From positions 1 to 64,000 of the forward strand of contig JAHCJV010000012.1 of NCBI GenBank assembly GCA_026126105.1: 64,000 bases of DNA. Direction: 5' to 3'. This document shows, piece after piece, positions 17,069 to 25,845 of this stretch. The notes beneath the pieces are model-generated. The model was not told the origin of the DNA. It did no database searches and was given only the letters and a program-made list of their open reading frames with translations. Position numbers and translations under genes: made by a program. Each line of letters begins with the position of its first letter. The stretch's first letter is position 1. Source of the stretch: Enhydrobacter sp. (GTDB lineage Bacteria; Pseudomonadota; Alphaproteobacteria; Reyranellales; Reyranellaceae).

Positions 17069-17807
17069 GGGGAACTTGCCAGAGAGCGGTGAATTGCTTC
17101 TTCGTCCGACCGAGGCCGCCGGAGCGGTTGCCGTGCGAGACCGCGCCACGGAAGGTATATTGCAGACGAGCGAACCGAGACTCATCGATCTCGTGACCCA
17201 GATCGCGGAACAGCGCGATCTCTATTTCGATTCTCTGCTGGAAATGGGTTTTGGAAGGCGGCCGCTCGATCAGTGGTTTCGGCGATTCAAACGATCCGAA
17301 GTGCCGCGCCGTTATATTGGCGTCGATCCCGATGCAGCCGCCGTCGAAGCGCTTGCCAGTCGTGGCGAGATGGCATTCGCCAAGGTCCATTCCGGCTTCG
17401 ACATGACGAGCGACTTGGTGATCGCGGCCGATGTGCTGGAGTATCTTACGCCATCCGCCGCCGAATCGTTCGTGAAGAGATGTGCGTCGTTGACCTCGAA
17501 AATGTTCGCGTTAGCGACTCTCAATGCCGAACATTGGAATCGCAAGGGTATCCGCAACGATTTCCGCTGGGTCAGATGGGTTCCTGACAGCGTCTACGAG
17601 TGCTTCCCGTACGACAACCGCCCTGGCGCGATCCACAATCCTGTGAGTGCGCCTCAGGTCCTCGACCTGCTCCGTGCCGCTTTCGATCCGAGCAAGTGGG
17701 ACTTGGCCGTTTACGAGGCTCATCCTTGGGAGATTCGGGAGCTCACGACCGGCAATACGGCACGTTTCTCGCTCAAGACGTTCGCATTCGCGATCGCAAG
17801 GAACTAA
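17061..17807 (+). CDS. SAM-dependent methyltransferase
   Basis: The product is 248 residues, with its ATG inside the end of the preceding gene. A class I methyltransferase core is visible. After a helical N-terminus come a motif I region (YFDSLLEMGFGRRPLDQWF), acidic YIGVDPDAAAVEAL, and motif IV DLVIAADVLEYL (about 118-129), the form used by small-molecule O- or N-methyltransferases. The glycine loop of motif I is weak (EMGFG), so activity is probable rather than certain. Its coupling with a glycosyltransferase implies methylation of a sugar or of a lipid-linked glycan. Cytosolic. Confidence 0.68.
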   Translation: MSEGNLPESGELLLRPTEAAGAVAVRDRATEGILQTSEPRLIDLVTQIAEQRDLYFDSLLEMGFGRRPLDQWFRRFKRSEVPRRYIGVDPDAAAVEALASRGEMAFAKVHSGFDMTSDLVIAADVLEYLTPSAAESFVKRCASLTSKMFALATLNAEHWNRKGIRNDFRWVRWVPDSVYECFPYDNRPGAIHNPVSAPQVLDLLRAAFDPSKWDLAVYEAHPWEIRELTTGNTARFSLKTFAFAIARN

Positions 17808-17812
17808 CGACC

Positions 17813-18589
17813 GTGACCTCCAGTATCGAAGAAAGAATAGCGCAGCTTCTCGAAAACGGCGGGCCAGCGGCGGTCCTATCCTATGTTCGGGCCCTCGGTC
17901 CGAGTGCCAATATGGATGGTACGCTCAGCCTTGCTTTGGCAAGGGCCTGTGCGACCAGGGGCGACAGACAAGCTCTTGAAGGCCTCTTCGACATGCTCCC
18001 GCAGTCGGCCCTTACACCCGAAACCAGTATCGAACTGGCAAAGTTTGCGGAGTCGGTGGGTGCCCACGAGCTCGCGCTTCGATGCCTGGAGTCCGCCGGC
18101 GACGATAACGAGCGCTTCGGCATTCTCGAAATGAAGGCTCGCGCCCATCGGCGCCTCGGGCAGTTCGCCGAAGGCGAAGCCGTCTGCCGCAAGATGCAAG
18201 AGGCGTTCCCAACCAAGGCAAAGACCTGGTTGACTTCCGCCGTGCTCCACCGTTCGAGGGGTGATGCCCAGAACGAATCGACTTGCTTGATGGAAGCGCT
18301 GAAGTACAAGCTCAAGGATGTAAGTATCCTCAGGCGCTTGGCGGTGCTTGCGGGCGCAAATGGGAAGCATCGCGAGTCTCTCGAAATCTGGAGGCAGGTT
18401 CTCCGGCTTACCCCGGGCGATGGAGAAGCCTTGGTCGGCGTACTTCGGCAGTTGCTGCGGATGAAGAAGAACCATGCAGCCCGAGATTGGTTGGCCGAGA
18501 ATGCCGCGCGCATGCCCGACGGCAAGGAACTGGCAAAGTTGAGGGCGCTTGTGGAGTTGTCGAATGAACAGCGCGCTGACGCGGTCTAG
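17813..18589 (+). CDS. TPR-repeat protein of the glycan locus
   Basis: The product is 258 residues from a GTG with AAGGA about ten bases upstream. A longer in-frame reading from 17600 only covers the end of the methyltransferase gene and is rejected. It is all helical, with roughly six tetratricopeptide-like pairs (for example ALRCLESAGDDNERFGILEMK and ESLEIWRQVLRLTPGDGEAL), lacking a signal peptide. The final part ends in AARDWLAENAARMPDG. TPR proteins in glycosyltransferase operons usually act as scaffolds. It overlaps the following glycosyltransferase gene by 26 bp, supporting joint function with it. The partner is unknown. Confidence 0.72.
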   Translation: MTSSIEERIAQLLENGGPAAVLSYVRALGPSANMDGTLSLALARACATRGDRQALEGLFDMLPQSALTPETSIELAKFAESVGAHELALRCLESAGDDNERFGILEMKARAHRRLGQFAEGEAVCRKMQEAFPTKAKTWLTSAVLHRSRGDAQNESTCLMEALKYKLKDVSILRRLAVLAGANGKHRESLEIWRQVLRLTPGDGEALVGVLRQLLRMKKNHAARDWLAENAARMPDGKELAKLRALVELSNEQRADAV

Positions 18590-20918
18590 GCCGAACCATC
18601 CATTGCAGTCTTTGGTCCCCCCAACGATCTTTGGCGGAGACATCACCACGCTCATCTCCGAGCGCGCGTCCCTGACGAACGGAGGTGGGCGGGTCACCTG
18701 GAAGGTGCGCGCGCGCGGCAGTCAGCTCGTCGACAGCGATGACAAGCCGACCATCGCTGCCTTCAGCGGGGGATCGGGCATCGGTATCCGGACCCAAAAC
18801 GAATGCTCGGGAACGTTCTCCTACCTGCGAGGCCAGTTCTCGCTTGCGCCGGCCGAGTGCCAAGGAAGCGTCAGGTTTCGGCTCGAGATCGGCGTCGAAC
18901 ACGCTCCTAGCGTCCGCGTCATGGTCAGCCTGTATGATGATCCGGGATTGGCCACAGAGGTCGCGACCGCTTTCCACACCTTGAACAGCGCCACCGGCTC
19001 TGAACTGGCGGAACTCATCATCAACTGCCAACCCCTTGCGGGACGCCAGGCTCCAGTATTCGGCATTGTTCAGGTGTTCTTGCCGACATCTGCAGATGCA
19101 AGAATCACTGTCGGCCAGTTCAGCGCCACTTCCGTCACCGAGAATCCGAACCACCGCCACCTGCGGATACGCTTCGACGCCTTCGGCGACGTGACCAAAG
19201 CCAGCTCACGTCTACGGGTGTGGAAATTCGTCGAGCTTCTCAGGCAGCAGGGACATGATGTCAGTGTTGCCGGAAAGCAAGCCGATGTGGACGTTTACTT
19301 CTGCCAGAAGGACCGGCGGTTCAGCACATTGGCTGCCGTGCGCAAGGCCAATCCACGGGCAGTGGTGGTCTACGACTTCGACGACAATTTTTTCCTCGAG
19401 GATGGAGGTGTCGTTGCCGAGGTTCTTGCGTTTATCGGCTACGTCGACGTGGTCACCTGTGGGTCGGAGTATCTGGCCCAGTTCGTTCGACCGTGGCATC
19501 CGAACGTGTACGTCCTTGAGAATCCGCTGGATGTCGAGAGCGAGAACCTTTGCAGGCCAACGCGCGGCGAGTTGAACAAGATCGGCTGGTTTGGTTCGCC
19601 GGAAGGCCTTCTTGAGCTGGCCAAAACCGACTTGGAGGGCGGGGTCACCACCGTCACGAAGGGCGGCGATATCGAGTTCGAACTGAGCACGGTGGACAAG
19701 GAACTGATCGAGTTCGATCTACTTGTCTTTCCGGTCGAGGAAACTACTTGGAATCTCGCCAAGAACGCCAATCGCATGATGAAGGCTCTGGCGCTGGGCG
19801 TACCAGTCCTGATCAGCCCTACGCCCGAGCAAAGGCGGATCGCGGAACTCGTCGGCCTGCCAAACGACTGCATGGTCGATTCGCTCCGCGATTGGACAGA
19901 AGGCGTTGCGCGTGCGCGATCGACGTTTGCGGCCTTCGAGCGGGCAGCGCTGGAGGCGCGCCCTATCCTGTTGTCTACTCACTCAACGCGCGCCGTGTTG
20001 GGATCGCTTTTCGACCACTTGTTCAGGACGACTCGCCTTGGTGAGGCGCTCGTCAGACCGGCCCGAAGTTCCTCTCCCGCCTTCAAGAGAATTTCCGTGC
20101 TCACGGTAGACGGCTCGGCCAACACAAGGTTTGCTGCAACATTCAGCGATTCGGGCGTCAACTGGGCGGATTTCCATTCCGCAAATGCGTTCTCTGCCAA
20201 GAGTCTGCCCAATGAGATGTTCCATTTGCGATCGGAGGGAATCAAGGTTGCCGACGCTGACTACCTTGACGTCTTCGCAGCTGCGGATAGGGCGATGCTC
20301 GACTGCGATGCCGAGTATCTGCTCGTCATTCCAGCCGGTGTGGCGCTCAGCTATGGCTTCGCCGCGGCCGTTGAACGGGTGATGGACGACAGCCCGGTGG
20401 TAGCCCTGTTCGCGAGGAGCCAGTTCTACGGGCCAGCAGCGGCCGGCGCGCTCGGTGCTCATCCATTGCGCGATCTGCTTCTGAATCCCTCACCTCTCGG
20501 GCCATTGCTCGTCAAATGCGACTGGATGCGAGAGCGGAAGATCCTGTGGCAACACGCATACGAATTGTGGCCGTGGGTGACGGCGGTCAAAGCGCTCTCG
20601 AGAGACGTTCCGGTCGTCATGGTCGAATGGCCAGTTGCCTTCGATGCCGTGGAGCCTGTTCCGTTGAACGTGCCGCAGCAGTACGCCGCGTGGCTTGCCG
20701 AGCATCAGCCGGGTGCCGCCAGGGAGCTGCCGGACCTGTCCAAGCAGTGGGGCCGAATGCTGGTAGACATCGTTGCCGATGCCGCATCGGGAATCGCTGG
20801 AGATCTTCCATCGATCGTTGCCCACCTCCATGCCCGCGAGATGGCTACCCGTATGAGATTGAACACCGTCGAACGGGAACTGCGGCAACTCAAGAAGGCA
20901 AGACCATCCGCAAAGTAG
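18564..20918 (+). CDS. Large glycosyltransferase with N-terminal beta-sandwich
   Basis: The product is 784 residues. The ATG at 18564 has GGAG eight bases upstream and lies within the end of the TPR gene. Residues about 20-190 are a beta-rich module (TWKVRARGS..., IRTQNECSG) without a known catalytic motif. Residues about 195-480 form a GT-B-like domain: RIRFDAFGDVTKASSRLRVW, VVYDFDDNFFLEDGG, VLENPLDVES, and a donor-like NRMMKALALGVPVLISPTPE stretch. Residues about 510-745 look like a second alpha/beta domain with YLLVIPAGVALSYGF (GT2-like), and the end is a short coiled segment. It is the third gene of a tightly overlapping run. Product linkage is unknown. Confidence 0.75.
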   Translation: MNSALTRSRPNHPLQSLVPPTIFGGDITTLISERASLTNGGGRVTWKVRARGSQLVDSDDKPTIAAFSGGSGIGIRTQNECSGTFSYLRGQFSLAPAECQGSVRFRLEIGVEHAPSVRVMVSLYDDPGLATEVATAFHTLNSATGSELAELIINCQPLAGRQAPVFGIVQVFLPTSADARITVGQFSATSVTENPNHRHLRIRFDAFGDVTKASSRLRVWKFVELLRQQGHDVSVAGKQADVDVYFCQKDRRFSTLAAVRKANPRAVVVYDFDDNFFLEDGGVVAEVLAFIGYVDVVTCGSEYLAQFVRPWHPNVYVLENPLDVESENLCRPTRGELNKIGWFGSPEGLLELAKTDLEGGVTTVTKGGDIEFELSTVDKELIEFDLLVFPVEETTWNLAKNANRMMKALALGVPVLISPTPEQRRIAELVGLPNDCMVDSLRDWTEGVARARSTFAAFERAALEARPILLSTHSTRAVLGSLFDHLFRTTRLGEALVRPARSSSPAFKRISVLTVDGSANTRFAATFSDSGVNWADFHSANAFSAKSLPNEMFHLRSEGIKVADADYLDVFAAADRAMLDCDAEYLLVIPAGVALSYGFAAAVERVMDDSPVVALFARSQFYGPAAAGALGAHPLRDLLLNPSPLGPLLVKCDWMRERKILWQHAYELWPWVTAVKALSRDVPVVMVEWPVAFDAVEPVPLNVPQQYAAWLAEHQPGAARELPDLSKQWGRMLVDIVADAASGIAGDLPSIVAHLHAREMATRMRLNTVERELRQLKKARPSAK

Positions 20919-20945
20919 GCGACGGGTCTCAGGGCCAAGCGTGCG

Positions 20946-22046
20946 CTATGCACCGGTCCCGGCGCCGGCCAACTCGCTGAAAAGTCGCAACTCGGAAAGT
21001 GCTGCCTTGTTGACGGTAAAGTCGGCCGCCGTCTCCAAGGCAGCATGGCGCATTTCTGCCCTCTGCCGAGACCCCATCAGCACGAATGTCTCGACCGCGG
21101 CCATGATCTCGTCGTCGCTGCGAGTGTCCACGACGAAGGCATTTCGGCCGTGCATCGCGAATTCCGAGACGCCTCCAAGGATGGGAACAACAGGAACACA
21201 GCCGCAAGCCATCCCCTCCAGCGCCGTACGTCCAAACGCCTGATAGTCCGAAAGATCGAGAAACATGTCGGCGGAACGTAGTACCTGCGGCACTTCGGAT
21301 CGCCTAAGGACGCCCCAATTCTCGACGCTGGCGGGGAGCTCTATGCCGAAACGGGTCAGCTGTTCCGTACTGGAACCGAAGACCCGGATCGACACGCCAA
21401 CGAACTTGGAAAGTATCGCATTCGTGATCCGGAGTGTCCGGTTGGCAGCGCGCCTAGGGGTCGAGGGCCGCATCATTGCAACTATCGAAAGTACGGACGC
21501 GTCGCGCCGCAAGTCCGGATAGTAGACGTCATGGTCGATTGACGGCTTCACCTTCACCACGTTGATGCCATGGTTTGCATAGACGACGTCACACAGCCAC
21601 TGCGTCTTGGCAAATAACATTGCGTCAGGTAGCCGCGTGTAGGACCGGAAAGCGCTCGACCATCGATCGCTATCGGGTGGGTAGAACAGCGGCTCATAAT
21701 CCTGCACATAGTAAGCGTACCTGACGCGCTCGTCTTTGTTGTTCGCCTGCAGGCGCGTTCGCGCATGGTGAATGTCGTAGACCGAAGCATTAGTCGTAGC
21801 CACGACGATCCGGCATTGCAGCATGTGCCCCGCCAACTCATCCGCATCCGCATAGGAGAGAACCGGAAGCTTCAACGATTCGAATTCCGGATAGCTCTTC
21901 ACCAACTTGGCGTAATTGGCGGCATTGACCCCGATTCGCGTATCGACACCGAGTCTGGACAATCCCATCGCCTCTTGAGCCACCGAATTTGCGCCGCCAC
22001 TGCCACCGCCAGAAGGCAAGACAAACAAGATGCTGACAGACTCCAT
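20946..22046 (-). CDS. GT4-family glycosyltransferase
   Basis: The product is 366 residues from ATG 22046 (an in-frame GTG/ATG extension to 22088 exists). The N-terminus carries the GGGSGGANSVAQEAMGLS loop after a first strand (SILFVLPSGG), typical of GT4. In the C-terminal domain VSIRVFGSS, DMFLDLSDYQAFGRTALEGM and CGCVPVVPILGG correspond to the EX7E-type nucleotide-sugar binding site (FGRTALE at the first Glu position). YYVQDYEPLFYPP in the middle is a feature of rhamnosyl/mannosyl transferases such as RgpF/WsaF-like proteins. Cytosolic, retaining. It is convergent with the 18564 gene (27-bp gap) and lies downstream of the 22093 gene in the same direction, probably in one transcript with it. 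Confidence 0.84.
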   Translation of the reverse strand: MESVSILFVLPSGGGSGGANSVAQEAMGLSRLGVDTRIGVNAANYAKLVKSYPEFESLKLPVLSYADADELAGHMLQCRIVVATTNASVYDIHHARTRLQANNKDERVRYAYYVQDYEPLFYPPDSDRWSSAFRSYTRLPDAMLFAKTQWLCDVVYANHGINVVKVKPSIDHDVYYPDLRRDASVLSIVAMMRPSTPRRAANRTLRITNAILSKFVGVSIRVFGSSTEQLTRFGIELPASVENWGVLRRSEVPQVLRSADMFLDLSDYQAFGRTALEGMACGCVPVVPILGGVSEFAMHGRNAFVVDTRSDDEIMAAVETFVLMGSRQRAEMRHAALETAADFTVNKAALSELRLFSELAGAGTGA

Positions 22047-22092
22047 CGAATTAGACTCTCTCTCTCTTGATGCCTGAACTCGCCGCAAGAGG

Positions 22093-25000
22093 TTACGCCG
22101 AAGTCATGCCCTCCGCATCGGCATTAAGGTCAGAGGTTACGAGTAGCGACGCAGCGGTGTCCGCAAGCGGTATCGCCTCCAGATCGACGCCGCCGGGACC
22201 GCGGCGATCAAGATGCTTACGCAATCTCCGGCGCAATTCGATGAGCGCGCCCGATTCGGCGAGTTCTCTCTGTACCAGCTTCATGTCGACATCCGGATGC
22301 TTGGCATGAAGCTGAGCGGTTCCCTGTTTCGAGAGCTCGGCACGACGCCCCTTGCCGAAACTGGCCGACTTGATGTGATAGACATATACATGATCGGCAA
22401 TTGCAAGCGTATATCCGGCTTTGCGCACGCGCAGGCATAGGTCGTTCTCTTCTCCATAGCCCATGGGGAATGAGTCCTCATCGAGAAAGCCGACTTCTTC
22501 TATGACGTCCCGCCGCATCAGGGTACAAAAGCCATTGAGGAGCGTCGCCTCTGGAAACATCCTCAAGGACAGCTCCCTGACCGCCTCGGCCATCTGATCA
22601 ATCGACCACCCATCAGGCAGTGGATTGGTGCTCCAGCCACCCTTCACGTCATGGATCTCGGGAACTGATTGCCAGGATGCGGCATTCGACACGGGACCGA
22701 CCAAAGCAACGCCGGGCCGGCTGTTCACCGCCTCGAACATTCCCTCCAGCCAGCCCGGCGTCACGATAGCATCGCTGTTGAGCAAGACTACCCATTCGGC
22801 CGATGACGAACTCAAGCCGATATTGGCCGAGCGGGTATATCCGAGGTTCTTTTCGTTCTCGACAAGCCGCATCCACGGCTTCCCATGGATATAGCGGCGA
22901 AGCTGCTCGCGAGTGGTGTGATTCGACCTGTCGTCCACGATCAGGACAGTATGCGGCACCGTGGTGCACCGACGCAGGGCGTCCAGGCAATTCAGCGTTT
23001 CATCGACAGCATTGTGGACGCAAACGACGATGTCGATCGAAGTGAACCTCGCGGGCCATATCCATTTGGCTTCTTCTGCATGAATGCTTGCGGGCTGCCA
23101 TTTCACCGCTCTCAGGGCATGTTGCCGCCGCCAATGATCGAGCCCCTTGAGTTGGGCAAGTTGTGCCTCGATGTTCGGATCCTCAAACGAAATCGCTTTC
23201 GATGAGGTCGAGCGCGCTTCACCGGTCGACGCGTCGCCGCCAAGGGTGACGTCTGCGATCGCAAAGTCCGCGAGAGCCGTGCACTCGAAGATCAGAAGCA
23301 GCGATCGCACCGAATCATGCACCACTTTCTTCGCCTTGGCTGTCAGCTGTGCACGATGATCACCTCTCAACTCGAAGGTAAAGCGCTCCCCTATTCGCCC
23401 GACGCCCACATTGCGCGCGACGGTGAACAGCCGCACCGTGGTGACCTCATTCGAACCCGCAGAAGCTCTACGGCGCTCCGCAATAAAAACTTCCTTTATC
23501 AGCCCGCGCCGCGGCGTCACACCGGTGCCTTTGGATGCATGTGCAGTCCGGGCAACGAAGCTCAGCTTGCGCGCGGGAGCCGCCAGGATCGACAGAATAT
23601 CGAGCGTCGTCTGGACCCGCAAATACGGTCCGGCAAGGTCACCTTGTACGGCAAGGCCAAGGACGGGCGCGTGGTCGGCGCCGTCGCGCAGTCCACGCGG
23701 CGCAATCTCTGTCAGGCGGACCTCCACACCCGGGTTCGGAGTCGGGCTGACTGCTGCCCATTCTTCTGTAATCGGAACTTGACGCTCAGACAGTCTGCGA
23801 GCCAGCGACCCCGTCCAGTACTCGAAGCTTCCGTTGGCAATAGCATTGGAAGCTGTCGTGGGAATCTCGCGGAGCTCGAGTTGTCGCGAAACATCTAGAC
23901 CTGGTGGACCGGCCGCGAGCAGAGCCAGGTGGACATACCCGGACTTCTCCTCACATACGACCAACGAAAGTTCGCTAATCGAATCGTGATGCCAACTAGG
24001 TGGCGTCCTAAGGCGCGCGGTCCGAAACTGCCATCGCTGCCCGAGCGTGAGTCGAGTGCGAACCTCATCACCCGAGCCGTCCGACCTGGATTGACGCAGA
24101 ACAATCTCGATCTCGGTTCGCGAATCGGCGCAGCCGACGAGGATGACATCAAGGGGCTGGTCCGACCCAAGATCTCGAAAAGGCTGACTGAGTGAAGCCG
24201 GTTGCCCCGGCATGCTGCCCTTCATACCCAACGTCACGCCGTCGTTCTTCGAAGGCCTGTCTAGCGCAGTCGCACCGGGGACGAGCGTTACGCCCTTGCC
24301 GCCTCCGAGTTTCCAATGCTCGAGGCCACTTGCGGACCAATGCTCGAAATTCGCGTTCTGCAGCAGGCTGCCTGCAGTCCCTGTCAATGCTGATGGTCCG
24401 AAGGCAGCACCTGGCTTGTCGACAGCGTGCACTCCGGGTGGGGCAACGACAGGATCAGGCTTGATCCCATTTCGATAGGTAGGGCCATCCTGCATCCCAA
24501 TGGAACGCCCCATCCTTCCCGGGACGCCTGGACGGAACTTGGACATTACCCTCGTAGCGAGCCCCCTTGTAACGGCCCAAGCCCGGGCCCCGGGATCTGC
24601 CGTGCCAAGCCGGCAATGGGCGAACTCGATGACCCCAATGCCGGAAAATCTGAATGAGATGAACCGGGCGTCTTCCGAGTTCGCCGGCTCCGCTGCCAAC
24701 TCGACGATCACTTTGCGCCATGATCGCTCCAGCGGCATGGGACCTAGGAAAGTCTTCACGAACCTGCGATCAACGTCGCTACCGCGAAAGAGTGCTACGG
24801 AATCCAACTGCAGCGGCTGGGTTTGCGCCCGTTTACCACGAACCTTGAAGCGAACGACTTTCTTCCCGGAGTCGAAGAATCCTGCAGGGAGCTTGTGCCA
24901 AATCCTGAGCATCTCCGGGGGCTCGCGGACCAGCACCCTGAGACCCGAACCAGGCTTCGCCTTTAAAGGCTGAAGCACAAAATCAACCCGTGGACCTCGT

Positions 25001-25131
25001 GGTGCCGTAACGAACCAATTTTCGCAGAAATAGGTAACGTTGGCTGGGTTGGTTAGGCTAGCCGATGTCCAGCGAACGAATTCCGAATTGAACGGCACGT
25101 GACGCGAAGCGAGCAGGTGCTCACTTGCCAT
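22093..25131 (-). CDS. GT2 glycosyltransferase with three N-terminal beta-sandwich modules
   Basis: The product is 1012 residues from ATG 25131. Residues about 10-180, 255-425 and 430-635 are three beta-rich modules. The second and third open with NANFEHW (259-265) and NGSFEYW (433-439), the N-x-x-FExW start seen in carbohydrate-binding jelly-roll (CBM4/9-like) domains. Residues about 698-960 are a GT2 domain: SIDIVVCVHNAVDETLNCL, VLIVDDRS, AEWVVLLNSDAIVTPGW and FPMGYGEENDLCLRV, the rhamnosyltransferase-like form. The enzyme should be cytosolic, inverting and metal-dependent (NSD motif). Carbohydrate-binding-like modules inside a cytosolic glycosyltransferase are unusual. They may hold a growing chain. 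It is the first gene of a two-gene run with the GT4 below. Confidence 0.82.
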   Translation of the reverse strand: MASEHLLASRHVPFNSEFVRWTSASLTNPANVTYFCENWFVTAPRGPRVDFVLQPLKAKPGSGLRVLVREPPEMLRIWHKLPAGFFDSGKKVVRFKVRGKRAQTQPLQLDSVALFRGSDVDRRFVKTFLGPMPLERSWRKVIVELAAEPANSEDARFISFRFSGIGVIEFAHCRLGTADPGARAWAVTRGLATRVMSKFRPGVPGRMGRSIGMQDGPTYRNGIKPDPVVAPPGVHAVDKPGAAFGPSALTGTAGSLLQNANFEHWSASGLEHWKLGGGKGVTLVPGATALDRPSKNDGVTLGMKGSMPGQPASLSQPFRDLGSDQPLDVILVGCADSRTEIEIVLRQSRSDGSGDEVRTRLTLGQRWQFRTARLRTPPSWHHDSISELSLVVCEEKSGYVHLALLAAGPPGLDVSRQLELREIPTTASNAIANGSFEYWTGSLARRLSERQVPITEEWAAVSPTPNPGVEVRLTEIAPRGLRDGADHAPVLGLAVQGDLAGPYLRVQTTLDILSILAAPARKLSFVARTAHASKGTGVTPRRGLIKEVFIAERRRASAGSNEVTTVRLFTVARNVGVGRIGERFTFELRGDHRAQLTAKAKKVVHDSVRSLLLIFECTALADFAIADVTLGGDASTGEARSTSSKAISFEDPNIEAQLAQLKGLDHWRRQHALRAVKWQPASIHAEEAKWIWPARFTSIDIVVCVHNAVDETLNCLDALRRCTTVPHTVLIVDDRSNHTTREQLRRYIHGKPWMRLVENEKNLGYTRSANIGLSSSSAEWVVLLNSDAIVTPGWLEGMFEAVNSRPGVALVGPVSNAASWQSVPEIHDVKGGWSTNPLPDGWSIDQMAEAVRELSLRMFPEATLLNGFCTLMRRDVIEEVGFLDEDSFPMGYGEENDLCLRVRKAGYTLAIADHVYVYHIKSASFGKGRRAELSKQGTAQLHAKHPDVDMKLVQRELAESGALIELRRRLRKHLDRRGPGGVDLEAIPLADTAASLLVTSDLNADAEGMTSA

Positions 25132-25290
25132 GTGGGTCCTTGTATTTCATCGTTCAAGCTTAACCCTGCGCAATGTCTGGTGCAATGCAGGGGGCGGTTC
25201 GGGCATGACGGCGGCCTGTCGGCATCCGCGAACTCTTGCCTTTCGGAGCTCCGTCTCGGTATAGAGAAGGAAAGTGCTCGGAGTTCCTGC

Positions 25291-25842
25291 ATGCAGATTG
25301 TCGCGACGTCGTTGCCGGAAGTCCGAATAATCGAGCCCAAGCGCTTCGGCGATGAGCGCGGTTTCTTCGTCGAGATGTTTCAGGCGCAACGCTATCTGTC
25401 CATCGGCGCCACCGAGCCCTTCGTCCAGGATAACCTGTCACGGTCGTCAAAGGGAGTGCTGCGGGGTTTGCACCTGCAAAATCCCAACGCGCAGAGCAAG
25501 CTCGTGAGCGTGCTGCGTGGCCGCGTGCTCGACGTTGCGGTGGATGTGAGGCGCGGCAGCCCGACTTTCGGCAAGTCCGTTGCTGTTGAGTTGAGCGAGG
25601 ATAACGGACGGCAACTGTTCGTTCCGCGCGGATTCGCACATGGCTTCGTTGTGCTGTCCGACGTGGCGGACTTCTTCTACAAGTGCGACAATTTTTATAG
25701 CCCGGCCGACGAGATCACCGTGCGCTGGAACGACCCTGCTCTCGCCATCGACTGGCGGGTCGCCGAACCGACAGTCTCGGCACGAGATGCGGGCGCCCCG
25801 CTGCTCCGCAATATCGATCGTCTGCCGGTCTACGAAGGCTAG
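25291..25842 (+). CDS. rfbC: dTDP-4-dehydrorhamnose 3,5-epimerase
   Basis: The product is 183 residues, the usual family length, from ATG 25291 with GGAG seven bases upstream. A longer reading from 25099 overlaps the divergent glycosyltransferase start and is rejected. The RmlC cupin is complete: substrate loop FGDERGFFVEMFQ (19-31), QDNLSRSSKGVLRGLHLQ (47-63) with catalytic His61, and RGRVLDVAVDVRRGSPTFG. PRGFAHGFVVLSD (112-124) and Tyr130 in FFYK complete the active site. It converts dTDP-4-keto-6-deoxyglucose to the L-lyxo-4-ulose precursor of dTDP-L-rhamnose in the cytosol. It is followed three bases later by rfbD. No rfbA/rfbB is in this window. Confidence 0.95.
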   Translation: MQIVATSLPEVRIIEPKRFGDERGFFVEMFQAQRYLSIGATEPFVQDNLSRSSKGVLRGLHLQNPNAQSKLVSVLRGRVLDVAVDVRRGSPTFGKSVAVELSEDNGRQLFVPRGFAHGFVVLSDVADFFYKCDNFYSPADEITVRWNDPALAIDWRVAEPTVSARDAGAPLLRNIDRLPVYEG

Positions 25843-25845
25843 GTC

